The notes under the pieces: model-generated | The model's database searches: none | What the model was told of the DNA's origin: nothing | What the model saw: the letters and a program-made list of their open reading frames with translations, nothing else | Part shown: positions 1-7,635 of the stretch, in pieces | Position numbering within the stretch: the stretch's first letter is position 1 | Layout of the letters: each line of letters begins with the position of its first letter | Origin: an uncultured Lachnospiraceae bacterium | Lineage (GTDB): Bacteria > Bacillota > Clostridia > Lachnospirales > Lachnospiraceae | Assembly (NCBI GenBank): GCA_910580015.1 | Contig: CAJTVT010000015.1 | Span: forward strand, 1-56,177 | DNA: 56,177 bases | Reading direction: 5' to 3' | Position numbers and translations under genes: made by a program

Positions 1-48
1 GAAAAGATAAATGAAAAGAGGTTTTTTTATATTTTGAAAAAAAACACT

Positions 49-76
49 TTGAAAATTGTATATGATTGTATATAAT
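49..76 (+). promoter_or_regulatory. Sigma-A-type promoter upstream of mreB
   Basis: A TTGAAA -35 box (49-54) and a perfect TATAAT -10 box (71-76) are separated by 16 bp. It lies about 200 bp upstream of mreB and is the only good promoter seen before the mreB/flagellar rod block. The transcript would begin near 83 and carry a leader of roughly 195 nt containing the hairpin at 223-249. Confidence 0.65.
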
Positions 77-222
77 GTAGTTATATATGGAAAAATAGAG
101 TTATTATGTTTAACTTCTGATTTAGGATACTGTCTGGCAGTTCTTAAATTTTGAAGAATGTTCCGCGCAGGATCGCATTGCGGCAGAGGAAAAGACATCG
201 TGAGAGCAAAAGCTGCAAGCGG

Positions 223-249
223 AGAATCCAGTAATTGGGGATTCTTTTT
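223..249 (+). terminator. Leader hairpin with U-tract (attenuator-like)
   Basis: AGAATCC (223-229) pairs perfectly with GGATTCT (239-245) across a 9-nt loop and is followed by a short T run (246-249). It lies between the promoter at 49-76 and the mreB start, so it would act as a leaky terminator or attenuator. The stem is only 7 bp, so it may be weak or fortuitous. Confidence 0.4.
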
Positions 250-279
250 AAGATATATAGACGAAAGGGGACAAATAGA

Positions 280-1275
280 ATGTCAACAGATATAGGAATC
301 GATTTAGGAACAGCAAGTATTCTTGTATATATAAAAGGAAAAGGTGTTGTGTTAAAGGAGCCGTCTGTGGTTGCATTTGATAGAGATACCAATAAGATTA
401 AAGCCATCGGAGAAGAGGCGCGTTTGATGCTTGGAAGAACGCCAGGAAATATAGTTGCAGTAAGACCTTTGCGTCAAGGGGTTATTTCTGACTACACAGT
501 GACCGAAAAAATGTTAAAGTACTTTATTCAAAAAGCCCTTGGAAAGAAAAGCTTCCGAAAACCTCGCATCAGTGTCTGTGTGCCAAGCGGAGTTACGGAG
601 GTGGAGAAGAAGGCCGTTGAGGATGCCACTTATCAGGCAGGAGCTAGAGAAGTATCAATTATTGAGGAACCCATTGCAGCGGCGATTGGTGCAGGTGTGG
701 ATATTGGGAAACCCTGTGGTAATATGATCGTCGATATTGGAGGGGGAACGGCAGATATTGCAGTTATTTCTTTAGGGGGAACAGTGGTAAGTACTTCCAT
801 TAAGATTGCTGGGGATGATTTTGACGAGGCAATCGTCCGATATATGAGAAAGAAGCATAATCTTCTTATCGGAGAACGAACTGCTGAAGATATAAAGATT
901 AAAATAGGAACCTGTTTTCCGTTGTCACAGAATGATACCATGGATGTAAGAGGCCGAAACCTTGTTACGGGGCTTCCCAAGACGGTGTCTGTATCTTCCG
1001 AAGAGACAGAAGAAGCATTGCGTGAAGCTACCTTACAAATTGTTGAGGCAGTGCATAATGTTTTGGAGAAGACGCCACCAGAACTGGCGGCAGATGTCGC
1101 TGACCGAGGAATTATTTTGACCGGAGGGGGGGCATTGCTGCGAGGATTGGAGGAACTGATTGAGGATAGAACCGGGATCAATACCATGACGGCAGAGGAG
1201 CCTATGACTTGTGTGGCTATCGGAACGGGAAAATATGTTGAATTTTTATCAGGCGCAGGGAAAAGAGATGAGTAA
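280..1275 (+). CDS. mreB: MreB/Mbl rod-shape actin homologue
   Basis: A 331-residue bacterial actin of the MreB/Mbl family, which polymerises under the membrane and guides peptidoglycan elongation. The phosphate-1 loop is seen as DIGIDLGTAS at the N-terminus, the phosphate-2 motif as MIVDIGGGTADIAV, and the adenosine motif as GIILTGGGALLRG near the C-terminus. The start at 280 is preferred over an in-frame ATG at 235 because MSTDIGIDLGTA matches family N-termini and a GAAAGGGG ribosome site lies 10 nt upstream. Two flagellar rod genes follow directly, the same order as mbl-flhO-flhP in Bacillus subtilis, which points to an Mbl-type paralogue. Confidence 0.93.
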   Translation: MSTDIGIDLGTASILVYIKGKGVVLKEPSVVAFDRDTNKIKAIGEEARLMLGRTPGNIVAVRPLRQGVISDYTVTEKMLKYFIQKALGKKSFRKPRISVCVPSGVTEVEKKAVEDATYQAGAREVSIIEEPIAAAIGAGVDIGKPCGNMIVDIGGGTADIAVISLGGTVVSTSIKIAGDDFDEAIVRYMRKKHNLLIGERTAEDIKIKIGTCFPLSQNDTMDVRGRNLVTGLPKTVSVSSEETEEALREATLQIVEAVHNVLEKTPPELAADVADRGIILTGGGALLRGLEELIEDRTGINTMTAEEPMTCVAIGTGKYVEFLSGAGKRDE

Positions 1276-1306
1276 CAAGCAATCAGCACGCAAAGGAGCA
1301 TAGAAT

Positions 1307-2107
1307 ATGGTAAAAGGATTATATACTGCCTACACGGGTATGATCAACCAGCAGAATCGGATGGACGTACTCACCAATAATCTTGCTAATTCAGCCACCA
1401 ATGGATTTAAGAAAGAGGGTTCCACTTCTCAGTCCTTTGATGAGACATTGGCAATCAAGATCAAAGATACTTCAGCGTATAGACTTCCCAAGGCTCTTGG
1501 GGATGTCACTCTGGGGGTTAAGGTAGGAGAATGTTATACCGATTACGATCAGGGATCTTTTCGAGTAACAGACAATGTGTATGATATGGCAATTGATGGA
1601 GATGGCTTTTTTGCCATTTCCTACACCAACAAGGCAGGAGAGACTTCTGTGAAATACACCAGGGATGGTGCCTTTACTGTTAATCAGCAGGGCTACCTAG
1701 TAACAAAGGATGGAGATTTTGTTTTGAACCAAGCAGCGGCTCAGGCTGGAAATCCAGGTCAGGCCGGTTACATACAATTGAATCCGAATCTCCCAGTCGT
1801 AGTGGATGAGAATGGTAATTATTTTCAGAACGATGTTTTGATGGGGCAGATCGGTGTTGTAGATTTTGCAGATTACAATTTTTTAGCAAAATATGGTGAG
1901 AATATGTATGATCTGGTGGAAGGTGGGCAGGTGCAGCAGTCGAATGCCCAGATTTCCCAGGGAACATTAGAGATGTCAAATGTGAATGTGGTTTCTGAGA
2001 TGGTGGAAATGATCAATGTCACAAGGGCGTATGAGGCAAATCAGAAAATTATTCAGACGATAGACAGTACATTAGAGAAAGCAGTAAACAGCATTGGTAA
2101 AGCATAG
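1307..2107 (+). CDS. flgF: Flagellar hook-basal body rod protein (FlgF/FlhO-like)
   Basis: A 266-residue axial flagellar protein. The N-terminus carries the rod/hook signature (GLYTAYTGMINQQNRMDVL, then NNLANSATNGFKK). The C-terminus has the matching helix (SNVNVVSEMVEMINVTRAYE) that packs with it in a coiled coil. The middle DGDGFFAI segment is typical of FlgF/FlgG. It lies 31 bp after mreB and 17 bp before a second family member. By gene order it corresponds to B. subtilis flhO (FlgF-like, proximal rod). FlgF versus FlgG cannot be decided firmly from sequence alone. Confidence 0.87.
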   Translation: MVKGLYTAYTGMINQQNRMDVLTNNLANSATNGFKKEGSTSQSFDETLAIKIKDTSAYRLPKALGDVTLGVKVGECYTDYDQGSFRVTDNVYDMAIDGDGFFAISYTNKAGETSVKYTRDGAFTVNQQGYLVTKDGDFVLNQAAAQAGNPGQAGYIQLNPNLPVVVDENGNYFQNDVLMGQIGVVDFADYNFLAKYGENMYDLVEGGQVQQSNAQISQGTLEMSNVNVVSEMVEMINVTRAYEANQKIIQTIDSTLEKAVNSIGKA

Positions 2108-2124
2108 GAAGGAGTTGTTTTAAA

Positions 2125-2943
2125 ATGATGAGATCTTTGTGGTCGGCAGCATCCGGCATGATTTCACAGCAGACAGCAGTTGACACAATTGCTAATAACT
2201 TGGCAAATGTCAATACCACAGGATATAAGAATGAGAAGGCGGAATTTAAGTCTTTATTATATCAGACGTTACAGACGAGAACTACAACAGCCAATGGTGA
2301 GCAAAAGCCGATATCTGCTCAGGTGGGATTGGGAACCAGAGTAGCGGCCATTACATCTAATTTTATTCAAGGTCCTCATCTGGACAGTGAGAGTTATACA
2401 GCATTGGCGATTGCTGGAGATGGATTTTTTTCTGTGAGAGGAGCCGATGGTAATACATACTATACCAGGAATGGTGATTTCAAGTTGAGTGTGGGAGAAG
2501 ACGGAAATTTGACTTTGGTGACATCCAGCGGGTTTCCAGTTCTGGACTCTGAGGGAAATCCTATTGAAATTCCAGGCGGTGTCAATGCAAGCAAGTTGAT
2601 GGTTACATCAGAGGGTGCTTTCGGCTATGTAGATGGTCAGAATAATTTTGTGGATTTGAATCAGACCATTGGATTGTTCCAGTTTAATAATCCGGCAGGA
2701 CTTGAGAAGATGGCAAACAGTCTGTTAAATGTAACCGATGCATCTGGACAGCCATTAAATGAGGCGACAACGCCGAATCTGGTGCTTAGTACGGTGCGCC
2801 AGGGGTATCTGGAAGGATCGAATGTGCAGGTGGCAGATGAGATGGTGAATCTGATTGTTGCACAGAGAGCATATGAGATGAATTCCAAGGCGATTCAGGC
2901 AGCAGATGATATGCTGGGCCAGGCGAACCAGTTGAAGCGTTAG
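2125..2943 (+). CDS. flgG: Flagellar distal rod protein (FlgG/FlhP-like)
   Basis: A 272-residue rod protein. The N-terminal motif is MMRSLWSAASGMISQQTAVD followed by NNLANVNTTGYKNEKAEF, which is more FlgG-like than the upstream paralogue. The C-terminal motif is SNVQVADEMVNLIVAQRAYE. The GDGFFSV motif lies in the middle. It forms part of the extracellular driveshaft. It is the second of two tandem rod genes (FlhP position) and shares an operon with a rod-binding protein 18 bp downstream. A good ribosome site (AGGAGTTG) precedes the start. Confidence 0.88.
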   Translation: MMRSLWSAASGMISQQTAVDTIANNLANVNTTGYKNEKAEFKSLLYQTLQTRTTTANGEQKPISAQVGLGTRVAAITSNFIQGPHLDSESYTALAIAGDGFFSVRGADGNTYYTRNGDFKLSVGEDGNLTLVTSSGFPVLDSEGNPIEIPGGVNASKLMVTSEGAFGYVDGQNNFVDLNQTIGLFQFNNPAGLEKMANSLLNVTDASGQPLNEATTPNLVLSTVRQGYLEGSNVQVADEMVNLIVAQRAYEMNSKAIQAADDMLGQANQLKR

Positions 2944-2961
2944 TAGAAAGAAGGATATAAT

Positions 2962-3309
2962 ATGAGTCTTACAGTAGATGGATTGAGCACATTATATGAT
3001 ACAAAAGCTTCCAGCAATTCCACAAATAAGCTGGAAGATACATTGAGTTCGGATTTGTCCAAGGCTACTGAAAAAGAGCTGATGGAAGTATGCAAAGATT
3101 TCGAGGCTTATTTTACAGAGCAGATGTTCAAGGCAATGCAGAAGATGATTCCTGAGTCTGAGAGCGTTTCTTCCTCCACCAGACAACTTCAGGATTACTA
3201 CAAAGAACAGATGATTCAGAACATGTCAGAACAGTCAACAGAAGGCGGAGGTCTTGGTCTTGCGCAGATGCTCTATGAGCAGATGAAGCGCAATTATGGT
3301 CTGGAATAA
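2962..3309 (+). CDS. FlgJ-type rod-binding protein (N-terminal domain only)
   Basis: A 115-residue protein matching the rod-binding domain of FlgJ (KDFEAYFTEQMFKAMQKMIP, then LQDYYKEQMIQNMSEQ and GGGLGLAQMLYEQMKR). It acts as a scaffold for rod assembly. The peptidoglycan-hydrolase domain found in proteobacterial FlgJ is absent, which is usual in Clostridia, where the hydrolase is encoded elsewhere. Its 3' end overlaps the recD2 start by 14 bp, so the two genes are translationally linked although functionally unrelated. Confidence 0.85.
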   Translation: MSLTVDGLSTLYDTKASSNSTNKLEDTLSSDLSKATEKELMEVCKDFEAYFTEQMFKAMQKMIPESESVSSSTRQLQDYYKEQMIQNMSEQSTEGGGLGLAQMLYEQMKRNYGLE

Positions 3310-5518
3310 ACAGGTGGAAACATTAGCAGGATATGTAGAACATATCATATATCAGAATAGTGAAAATGGATATGCTGTTTTAAATTTCGTAAGTGGGGAA
3401 GAGGAAATTGCCTGTGTGGGTATTTTTCATGGCGTAGGCGAAGGGGAATCCCTGGAGCTAACTGGCGATTATACGACCCATCCCTCCTATGGAAGACAAT
3501 TTAAGATGGTGTCCTTTCAGGTGAAGCCGCCGGAGGACATTATATCTATAGAACGGTATCTTGGCTCTGGCGCTGTGAAGGGCGTCGGAGCCGCTCTGGC
3601 GGCGCGGATTGTTCGAAGATTTAAGGAAGATACGATACGTATCATGGAGGAGGAACCAGAACGTCTTGCAGAAGTAAAAGGAATCAGCCAGCGCAAAGCG
3701 ATGGAGATTGCCGAGCAAATAGAGGGAAAACGAGAACAGCGCCAGGCAATGATTTTTTTGCAGCAGTATGGGATTACCCAGACACTTGCTGTCAAGATAT
3801 TCCAGAGATACGGTCAAGAATTGTACAGCATTTTAAAAGAAAACCCATACCGCCTGGCAGATGATATCCAGGGTGTGGGTTTTCGTATTGCAGATGGAAT
3901 TGCTTCCAGAATAGGAATACAGACCGATTCAGATTTTCGAATCCGAAGTGGTATTTTGTATTCCATGTTTCAGGCAGCGCAGGAAGGACATACTTGTCTT
4001 CCACAACAAATTTTAACGCAAAAGGCAAGCCAGCTTTTGGGGATTGAATCAGAGTATATAGAAAAACATTATATGGACCTTGCCATTGATAAAAAACTGG
4101 TCATCAAACAGATGGATGAGGTCTGTTATGTGTATGCATCAGCGTATTATTATATGGAATTGAATACTGCCTCGATGTTAAAAAATCTTGATATCAACTA
4201 TGAGGTGCCAGAGATAGAAATTGAAAGCCATATTCGCGCTATAGAAAAAAGCACCCAGATTGACCTGGATGAGCTGCAAGTCCAGGCTGTCAAAGAAGCA
4301 GCCCGCAATGGTTTGCTCGTGATAACTGGAGGGCCAGGAACAGGAAAAACCACAACGATCAACACAATTATTCGATATTTTGAATCCGAAGGTATGGATA
4401 TTTTTCTGGCAGCACCTACAGGACGTGCGGCAAAGCGGATGAGTGAGACTACCGGATTTGAAGCAAGAACAATCCACCGGATGCTGGAATTAAACGGAGG
4501 CGTGGAAGGGACGGCAGGATTTGAGCGCAATGAACAAAATCCATTGGAGACAGATGTAATTATTGTGGATGAGATGTCTATGGTGGATATCTCTCTGATG
4601 CATGCAATGTTAAAAGCAGTAGCCGCAGGGACGCGCTTGATTTTGGTGGGGGATGTCAATCAGCTTCCAAGCGTTGGAGCAGGGAGCGTATTGAGAGATA
4701 TCATAGAGTCTGGACAGTTCCATGTGGTGCGCTTGACACGGATATTTCGGCAGGCTGCTCAGAGTGACATTATTGTCAATGCTCACAAAATTAACCGAGG
4801 AGAGGAAGTAATTCTGGACAATAAGAGTATGGATTTCTTTTTTCTAAAACGGTTTGATGCAAATGTGATTATCAGTGTGACGCTTCAGCTTATACAACAG
4901 AAGTTACCGAAATTTGTGGATGCCAAGCCTTTTGATATCCAGGTACTCACACCTATGCGAAGAGGTCTGTTGGGAGTGGAGCGGTTAAACCATATTTTGC
5001 AACAATATCTGAATCCACCAGACAAGGATAAGGAAGAGAAAGAACATGGAGAAATGGTGTTCCGAGAGGGAGACAAGGTAATGCAGATTAAGAACAACTA
5101 TCAGTTGGAATGGGAGATCCGCAGTAAGTATGGACTTGCCATTGACAAAGGGATGGGTGTTTTTAATGGAGATATGGGCATTATATGTAATATTAATGGT
5201 TATCAGGAAACCGTGACGGTGGAATTTGATGAGGGACGGATGGTGGAATATACATTTAAGCAGTTGGACGAGCTGGAGCTTGCCTATGCAATTACCATTC
5301 ATAAATCTCAGGGAAGTGAGTACCCCGCAGTCGTGATCCCACTTTTGACAGGCCCAAGGATGCTGATGAATCGAAATCTTTTGTATACGGCTGTGACACG
5401 GGCAAAGAAATGTGTGACATTGGTGGGCAGTGACAATACATTTCAGCAGATGATTGAGAATGTAAGTGAACAGAAACGGTATACGGGGTTAAAGCATCGC
5501 CTGAGAGATTTGATATAG
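3296..5518 (+). CDS. recD2: RecD2-type ATP-dependent DNA helicase
   Basis: A 740-residue superfamily-1B 5'-3' DNA helicase, of the length expected for RecD2. An N-terminal OB-like region precedes helix-hairpin-helix repeats (about residues 85-200). Walker A is ITGGPGTGKTTT near residue 345 and Walker B/DExx is VIIVDEMSMVD near residue 425. Motif III is LILVGDVNQLPSVGAGSVL, and the C-terminal motif is LAYAITIHKSQGSEYPAVV. Such enzymes act in DNA repair without RecBC. It starts inside the last codons of the rod-binding gene. A palindromic repeat array follows six bases after its stop. Confidence 0.95.
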   Translation: MVWNKQVETLAGYVEHIIYQNSENGYAVLNFVSGEEEIACVGIFHGVGEGESLELTGDYTTHPSYGRQFKMVSFQVKPPEDIISIERYLGSGAVKGVGAALAARIVRRFKEDTIRIMEEEPERLAEVKGISQRKAMEIAEQIEGKREQRQAMIFLQQYGITQTLAVKIFQRYGQELYSILKENPYRLADDIQGVGFRIADGIASRIGIQTDSDFRIRSGILYSMFQAAQEGHTCLPQQILTQKASQLLGIESEYIEKHYMDLAIDKKLVIKQMDEVCYVYASAYYYMELNTASMLKNLDINYEVPEIEIESHIRAIEKSTQIDLDELQVQAVKEAARNGLLVITGGPGTGKTTTINTIIRYFESEGMDIFLAAPTGRAAKRMSETTGFEARTIHRMLELNGGVEGTAGFERNEQNPLETDVIIVDEMSMVDISLMHAMLKAVAAGTRLILVGDVNQLPSVGAGSVLRDIIESGQFHVVRLTRIFRQAAQSDIIVNAHKINRGEEVILDNKSMDFFFLKRFDANVIISVTLQLIQQKLPKFVDAKPFDIQVLTPMRRGLLGVERLNHILQQYLNPPDKDKEEKEHGEMVFREGDKVMQIKNNYQLEWEIRSKYGLAIDKGMGVFNGDMGIICNINGYQETVTVEFDEGRMVEYTFKQLDELELAYAITIHKSQGSEYPAVVIPLLTGPRMLMNRNLLYTAVTRAKKCVTLVGSDNTFQQMIENVSEQKRYTGLKHRLRDLI

Positions 5519-5523
5519 TGCAT

Positions 5524-5635
5524 CTAGTGTATTGACCTGTCCATATTTAGCCTAATTCAATTTTCTATAATCAGTAAAAATAGCTGAAAAATGAATAAAT
5601 AGGTTTAACTAAATATAATACGGTCAATACACTAG
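5524..5635. repeat. Palindromic repeat element 1 of a tandem trio
   Basis: A 112-bp element bounded by perfect 14-bp inverted repeats (CTAGTGTATTGACC and GGTCAATACACTAG). Inside, ATATTTAG pairs with CTAAATAT, so most of the element can fold into one long stem. It begins six bases after the recD2 stop and shares its terminal CTAG with the next element. It holds no convincing ORF. It may be a MITE-like element. Confidence 0.65.
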
Positions 5636-5797
5636 TGTACTGACACATTTATAATTAGGCAAACCTACTTGCTTTTTCATCCATCTGCTACGTTAGATTT
5701 TCTAGCTGTAGCCACCGCTACACCGTTGAAAATCTGCCTTGCAGAAGAATGAAAATTCTGCGTAGTTTCACCAAATATAAACGTGTCACTACACTAG
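5632..5797. repeat. Palindromic repeat element 2 of a tandem trio
   Basis: A 166-bp element with ends CTAGTGTACTGACAC and GTGTCACTACACTAG (one mismatch). Its core is a hairpin with TGTAGC and GCTACA around a CACC loop, extended by AGATTTTC/GAAAATCT arms. The core is nearly identical to that of element 3 (about 60 bp shared), so the two are copies of one family. It shares CTAG junctions with both neighbours. Confidence 0.65.
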
Positions 5798-5957
5798 TGT
5801 ATTGACCACCTGACAATCAGACCAATTACTTGCCTGAATTTCCATCTGCTGCGTTAGATTTTCTAGCTGTAGCCACCGCTACGCCGGCAAAAATCTGCCT
5901 TGCAGAATGAAAATTCATTCTTCGTAATTAGTCTAAATGTTAGGCGGTCAATAGACT
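5794..5957. repeat. Palindromic repeat element 3 of a tandem trio
   Basis: About 164 bp. The left end matches elements 1 and 2 (CTAGTGTATTGACC) and the right end is degraded (GGTCAATAGACTGG). The outer arms CCTGACAATCAGACCAATTA and TAATTAGTCTAAATGTTAGG pair with few mismatches. The core hairpin is GTAGC-CACC-GCTAC as in element 2. The element ends about 90 bp before comF, so it may supply terminator-like structure between recD2 and comF. Confidence 0.6.
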
Positions 5958-5985
5958 GGTTTAATGGAAATTTAAGAAAAAAATA

Positions 5986-6014
5986 TGGAAACCTGCTAAA
6001 AATTGTGTTAGTAT
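5986..6014 (+). promoter_or_regulatory. Possible extended -10 promoter for comF
   Basis: TGGAAA (5986-5991) is followed after 17 bp by TAGTAT (6009-6014), with a TGT extension just before the -10. Neither hexamer is close to consensus. A promoter is expected here because comF follows a 527-bp gap filled by palindromic repeats. Confidence 0.35.
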
Positions 6015-6045
6015 AAGGGAGCTTGAGAGATTTTCAGAATTAAAT

Positions 6046-6783
6046 ATGAAAATTTATATGGAAAATCTAACCCATCTTCTATTTCCACCCAGATGTCCAT
6101 TTTGTGACAAGGTACTGTTTTCTTCTGTATTTTTGCAGCAGCAATGGGTGTGTCCGGCCTGTGTCGGAAAGCCGGAATATGTACAGGAACCAGTTTGTAA
6201 GAAATGTGGAAAGCCCCTGGAGGATCAGCGGAAAGAATACTGTTACGACTGTAAAAAGCAGAAGCATATTTTCAGACAGGGCAAGGCTTTGTGGGTGTAC
6301 CAGAAGGAAACTAGAAGTTCTATTTATCGTTTTAAATATCAGGGACGCCAAGAGTATGCCCATTATTATGGGAGAGAGCTGGCACAGAAGTATGGGGCAT
6401 GGATAGAAAAGTGTCAAATAGATGGTCTTGTACCGATTCCTTTGTCTAGAAAAAGACAATGGCAGCGAGGATTTAATCAAGCTGCTTTGATTGCAAAGGA
6501 AGTGAGTCGTCAGACAGGGATTCCAGTATATGAGGATTTGTTGGTTCGGGTTCGAAATACCAGAGCACAAAAAGAGTTAAATGACGAAGAACGTAAAAAT
6601 AATTTGAAAAAGGCTTTTAAAACGAAAGCAAATAAGGTACAATTAGACCATATCTTATTAATAGATGATATATATACTACGGGAAGTACGATGAATGAGG
6701 CAGCAGACCAGTTGAGGAAATCTGGCACAGACGAAGTATACTGTCTGAGCCTTAGCATCGGAAGAGGATATCAGGAGGAATGA
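6046..6783 (+). CDS. comF: ComF family phosphoribosyltransferase-like competence protein
   Basis: A 245-residue ComFC-type protein. The N-terminus has a zinc-ribbon set (CPFC, CPAC, then CKKCG and CYDCKK). The C-terminal type-I phosphoribosyltransferase domain has the PRPP loop ILLIDDIYTTGSTMNEA near residue 205. ComFC homologues take part in DNA uptake and single-strand DNA handling. The neighbour downstream is a YvyF-like gene, as in the B. subtilis comF locus. The ribosome site is weak, and an in-frame ATG at 6061 is an alternative start. Confidence 0.9.
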   Translation: MKIYMENLTHLLFPPRCPFCDKVLFSSVFLQQQWVCPACVGKPEYVQEPVCKKCGKPLEDQRKEYCYDCKKQKHIFRQGKALWVYQKETRSSIYRFKYQGRQEYAHYYGRELAQKYGAWIEKCQIDGLVPIPLSRKRQWQRGFNQAALIAKEVSRQTGIPVYEDLLVRVRNTRAQKELNDEERKNNLKKAFKTKANKVQLDHILLIDDIYTTGSTMNEAADQLRKSGTDEVYCLSLSIGRGYQEE

Positions 6784-6787
6784 AGAT

Positions 6788-7198
6788 ATGGAAGTTAGAA
6801 ATTGTAAGGGATGTGGGAGACTTTTTAATTATCTGCAAGGTCCGCCCTTATGTCCCGGATGTGTTGCAGAATTGGAAGAGAAATTTCAGAAAGTGAAACA
6901 ATTTTTGAGAGACAATCCGAAGGCGGCATTGAATGTGGTATCAGAAGAAAATGATGTCTCCGTGAAGCAGATCAAGCAATGGGTGCGTGAGGAACGTCTT
7001 TCGTTTACAGAGGAATCTCAAATTACACTGGAATGTGAGAGTTGTGGCGCTAAAGTGCTGAGCGGAAGATTTTGTGATAAGTGCAAGACAAGTCTTCAAC
7101 ATGATTTGTCTGGTGCTATCAAGAAGGCGTCAGGAACAGTGGCAGTGAAGCCAAAGAGCGGCTCCACAAAGGACAGAATGAGATACCTGGATAACTAA
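6788..7198 (+). CDS. YvyF-like flagellar-operon zinc-ribbon protein
   Basis: A 136-residue protein with an N-terminal zinc ribbon (CKGCGRLFN, CPGC), a helix-turn-helix-like middle (SEENDVSVKQIKQWVREERL) and a second zinc ribbon (CESCGAKVLSGRFCDKC). This layout matches the YvyF family (TIGR03826). The family is encoded beside comF and flgM in Bacillus and has been linked to flagellar regulation. It starts 5 bp after comF, so the two are co-transcribed. The biochemical role is not known. Confidence 0.8.
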   Translation: MEVRNCKGCGRLFNYLQGPPLCPGCVAELEEKFQKVKQFLRDNPKAALNVVSEENDVSVKQIKQWVREERLSFTEESQITLECESCGAKVLSGRFCDKCKTSLQHDLSGAIKKASGTVAVKPKSGSTKDRMRYLDN

Positions 7199-7219
7199 GA
7201 TGTTGAATGGTATAATCTT

Positions 7220-7618
7220 ATGCTGAATGAAGAACGAATTCGCCTTATGACGAAAATGGCTTCCTATGAAGAGGGAATTGGAAAAGAATATTTACCCATG
7301 AAACAGTATTACCGAAGGGACTATGTGAGTCTTGAGATGTTAAAGACATTTTTTACCTCCACAATAGCCTTCGGGATATTGTGTTTGTGCTGGATACTGT
7401 ATGAAATGGAAAATATAACAGAGGTTTTGAACAATGGTGATCTTATATCCTTTGGGATTTCTATTCTGGTAAAATATCTTATTTTTATAGTGATTTACCA
7501 GGTGATCGCTTTTTTGGTCTACAACCGGCGTTATACAAAGGCAACAAGGAGTGTGAAGACGTATTATTCCATTTTGAAGAGGGTACAGAGGCTTCGAGAG
7601 AAGGAAGAAAAAGTATAG
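7220..7618 (+). CDS. Small two-TM membrane protein of unknown function
   Basis: A 132-residue protein I do not recognise. Two hydrophobic segments (about residues 43-62 and 78-100) separate a charged N-terminus from a basic C-terminus (RRYTKATRSVKTYYSILKRV) expected in the cytoplasm. It is 22 bp after the YvyF-like gene and 18 bp before another unknown membrane protein, all in one operon leading to cdaA. No catalytic motif is visible. Confidence 0.7.
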   Translation: MLNEERIRLMTKMASYEEGIGKEYLPMKQYYRRDYVSLEMLKTFFTSTIAFGILCLCWILYEMENITEVLNNGDLISFGISILVKYLIFIVIYQVIAFLVYNRRYTKATRSVKTYYSILKRVQRLREKEEKV

Positions 7619-7635
7619 CCTTTGGAGGATTGGAA

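Noticed and set aside
235..279. Longer N-terminus of MreB starting at 235
   Set aside because: It would begin inside the leader hairpin and lacks a suitable ribosome site; the family N-terminus fits the start at 280.
633..1301. A 222-codon open frame on the - strand across mreB
   Set aside because: It lies fully opposite a well-supported actin-family gene, has no recognisable domain and no ribosome site; it is a shadow of codon bias.
5519..6045. A structured leader RNA (T-box or riboswitch) upstream of comF
   Set aside because: The structure comes from three inverted-repeat elements with shared ends; no T-box or known riboswitch core was seen.
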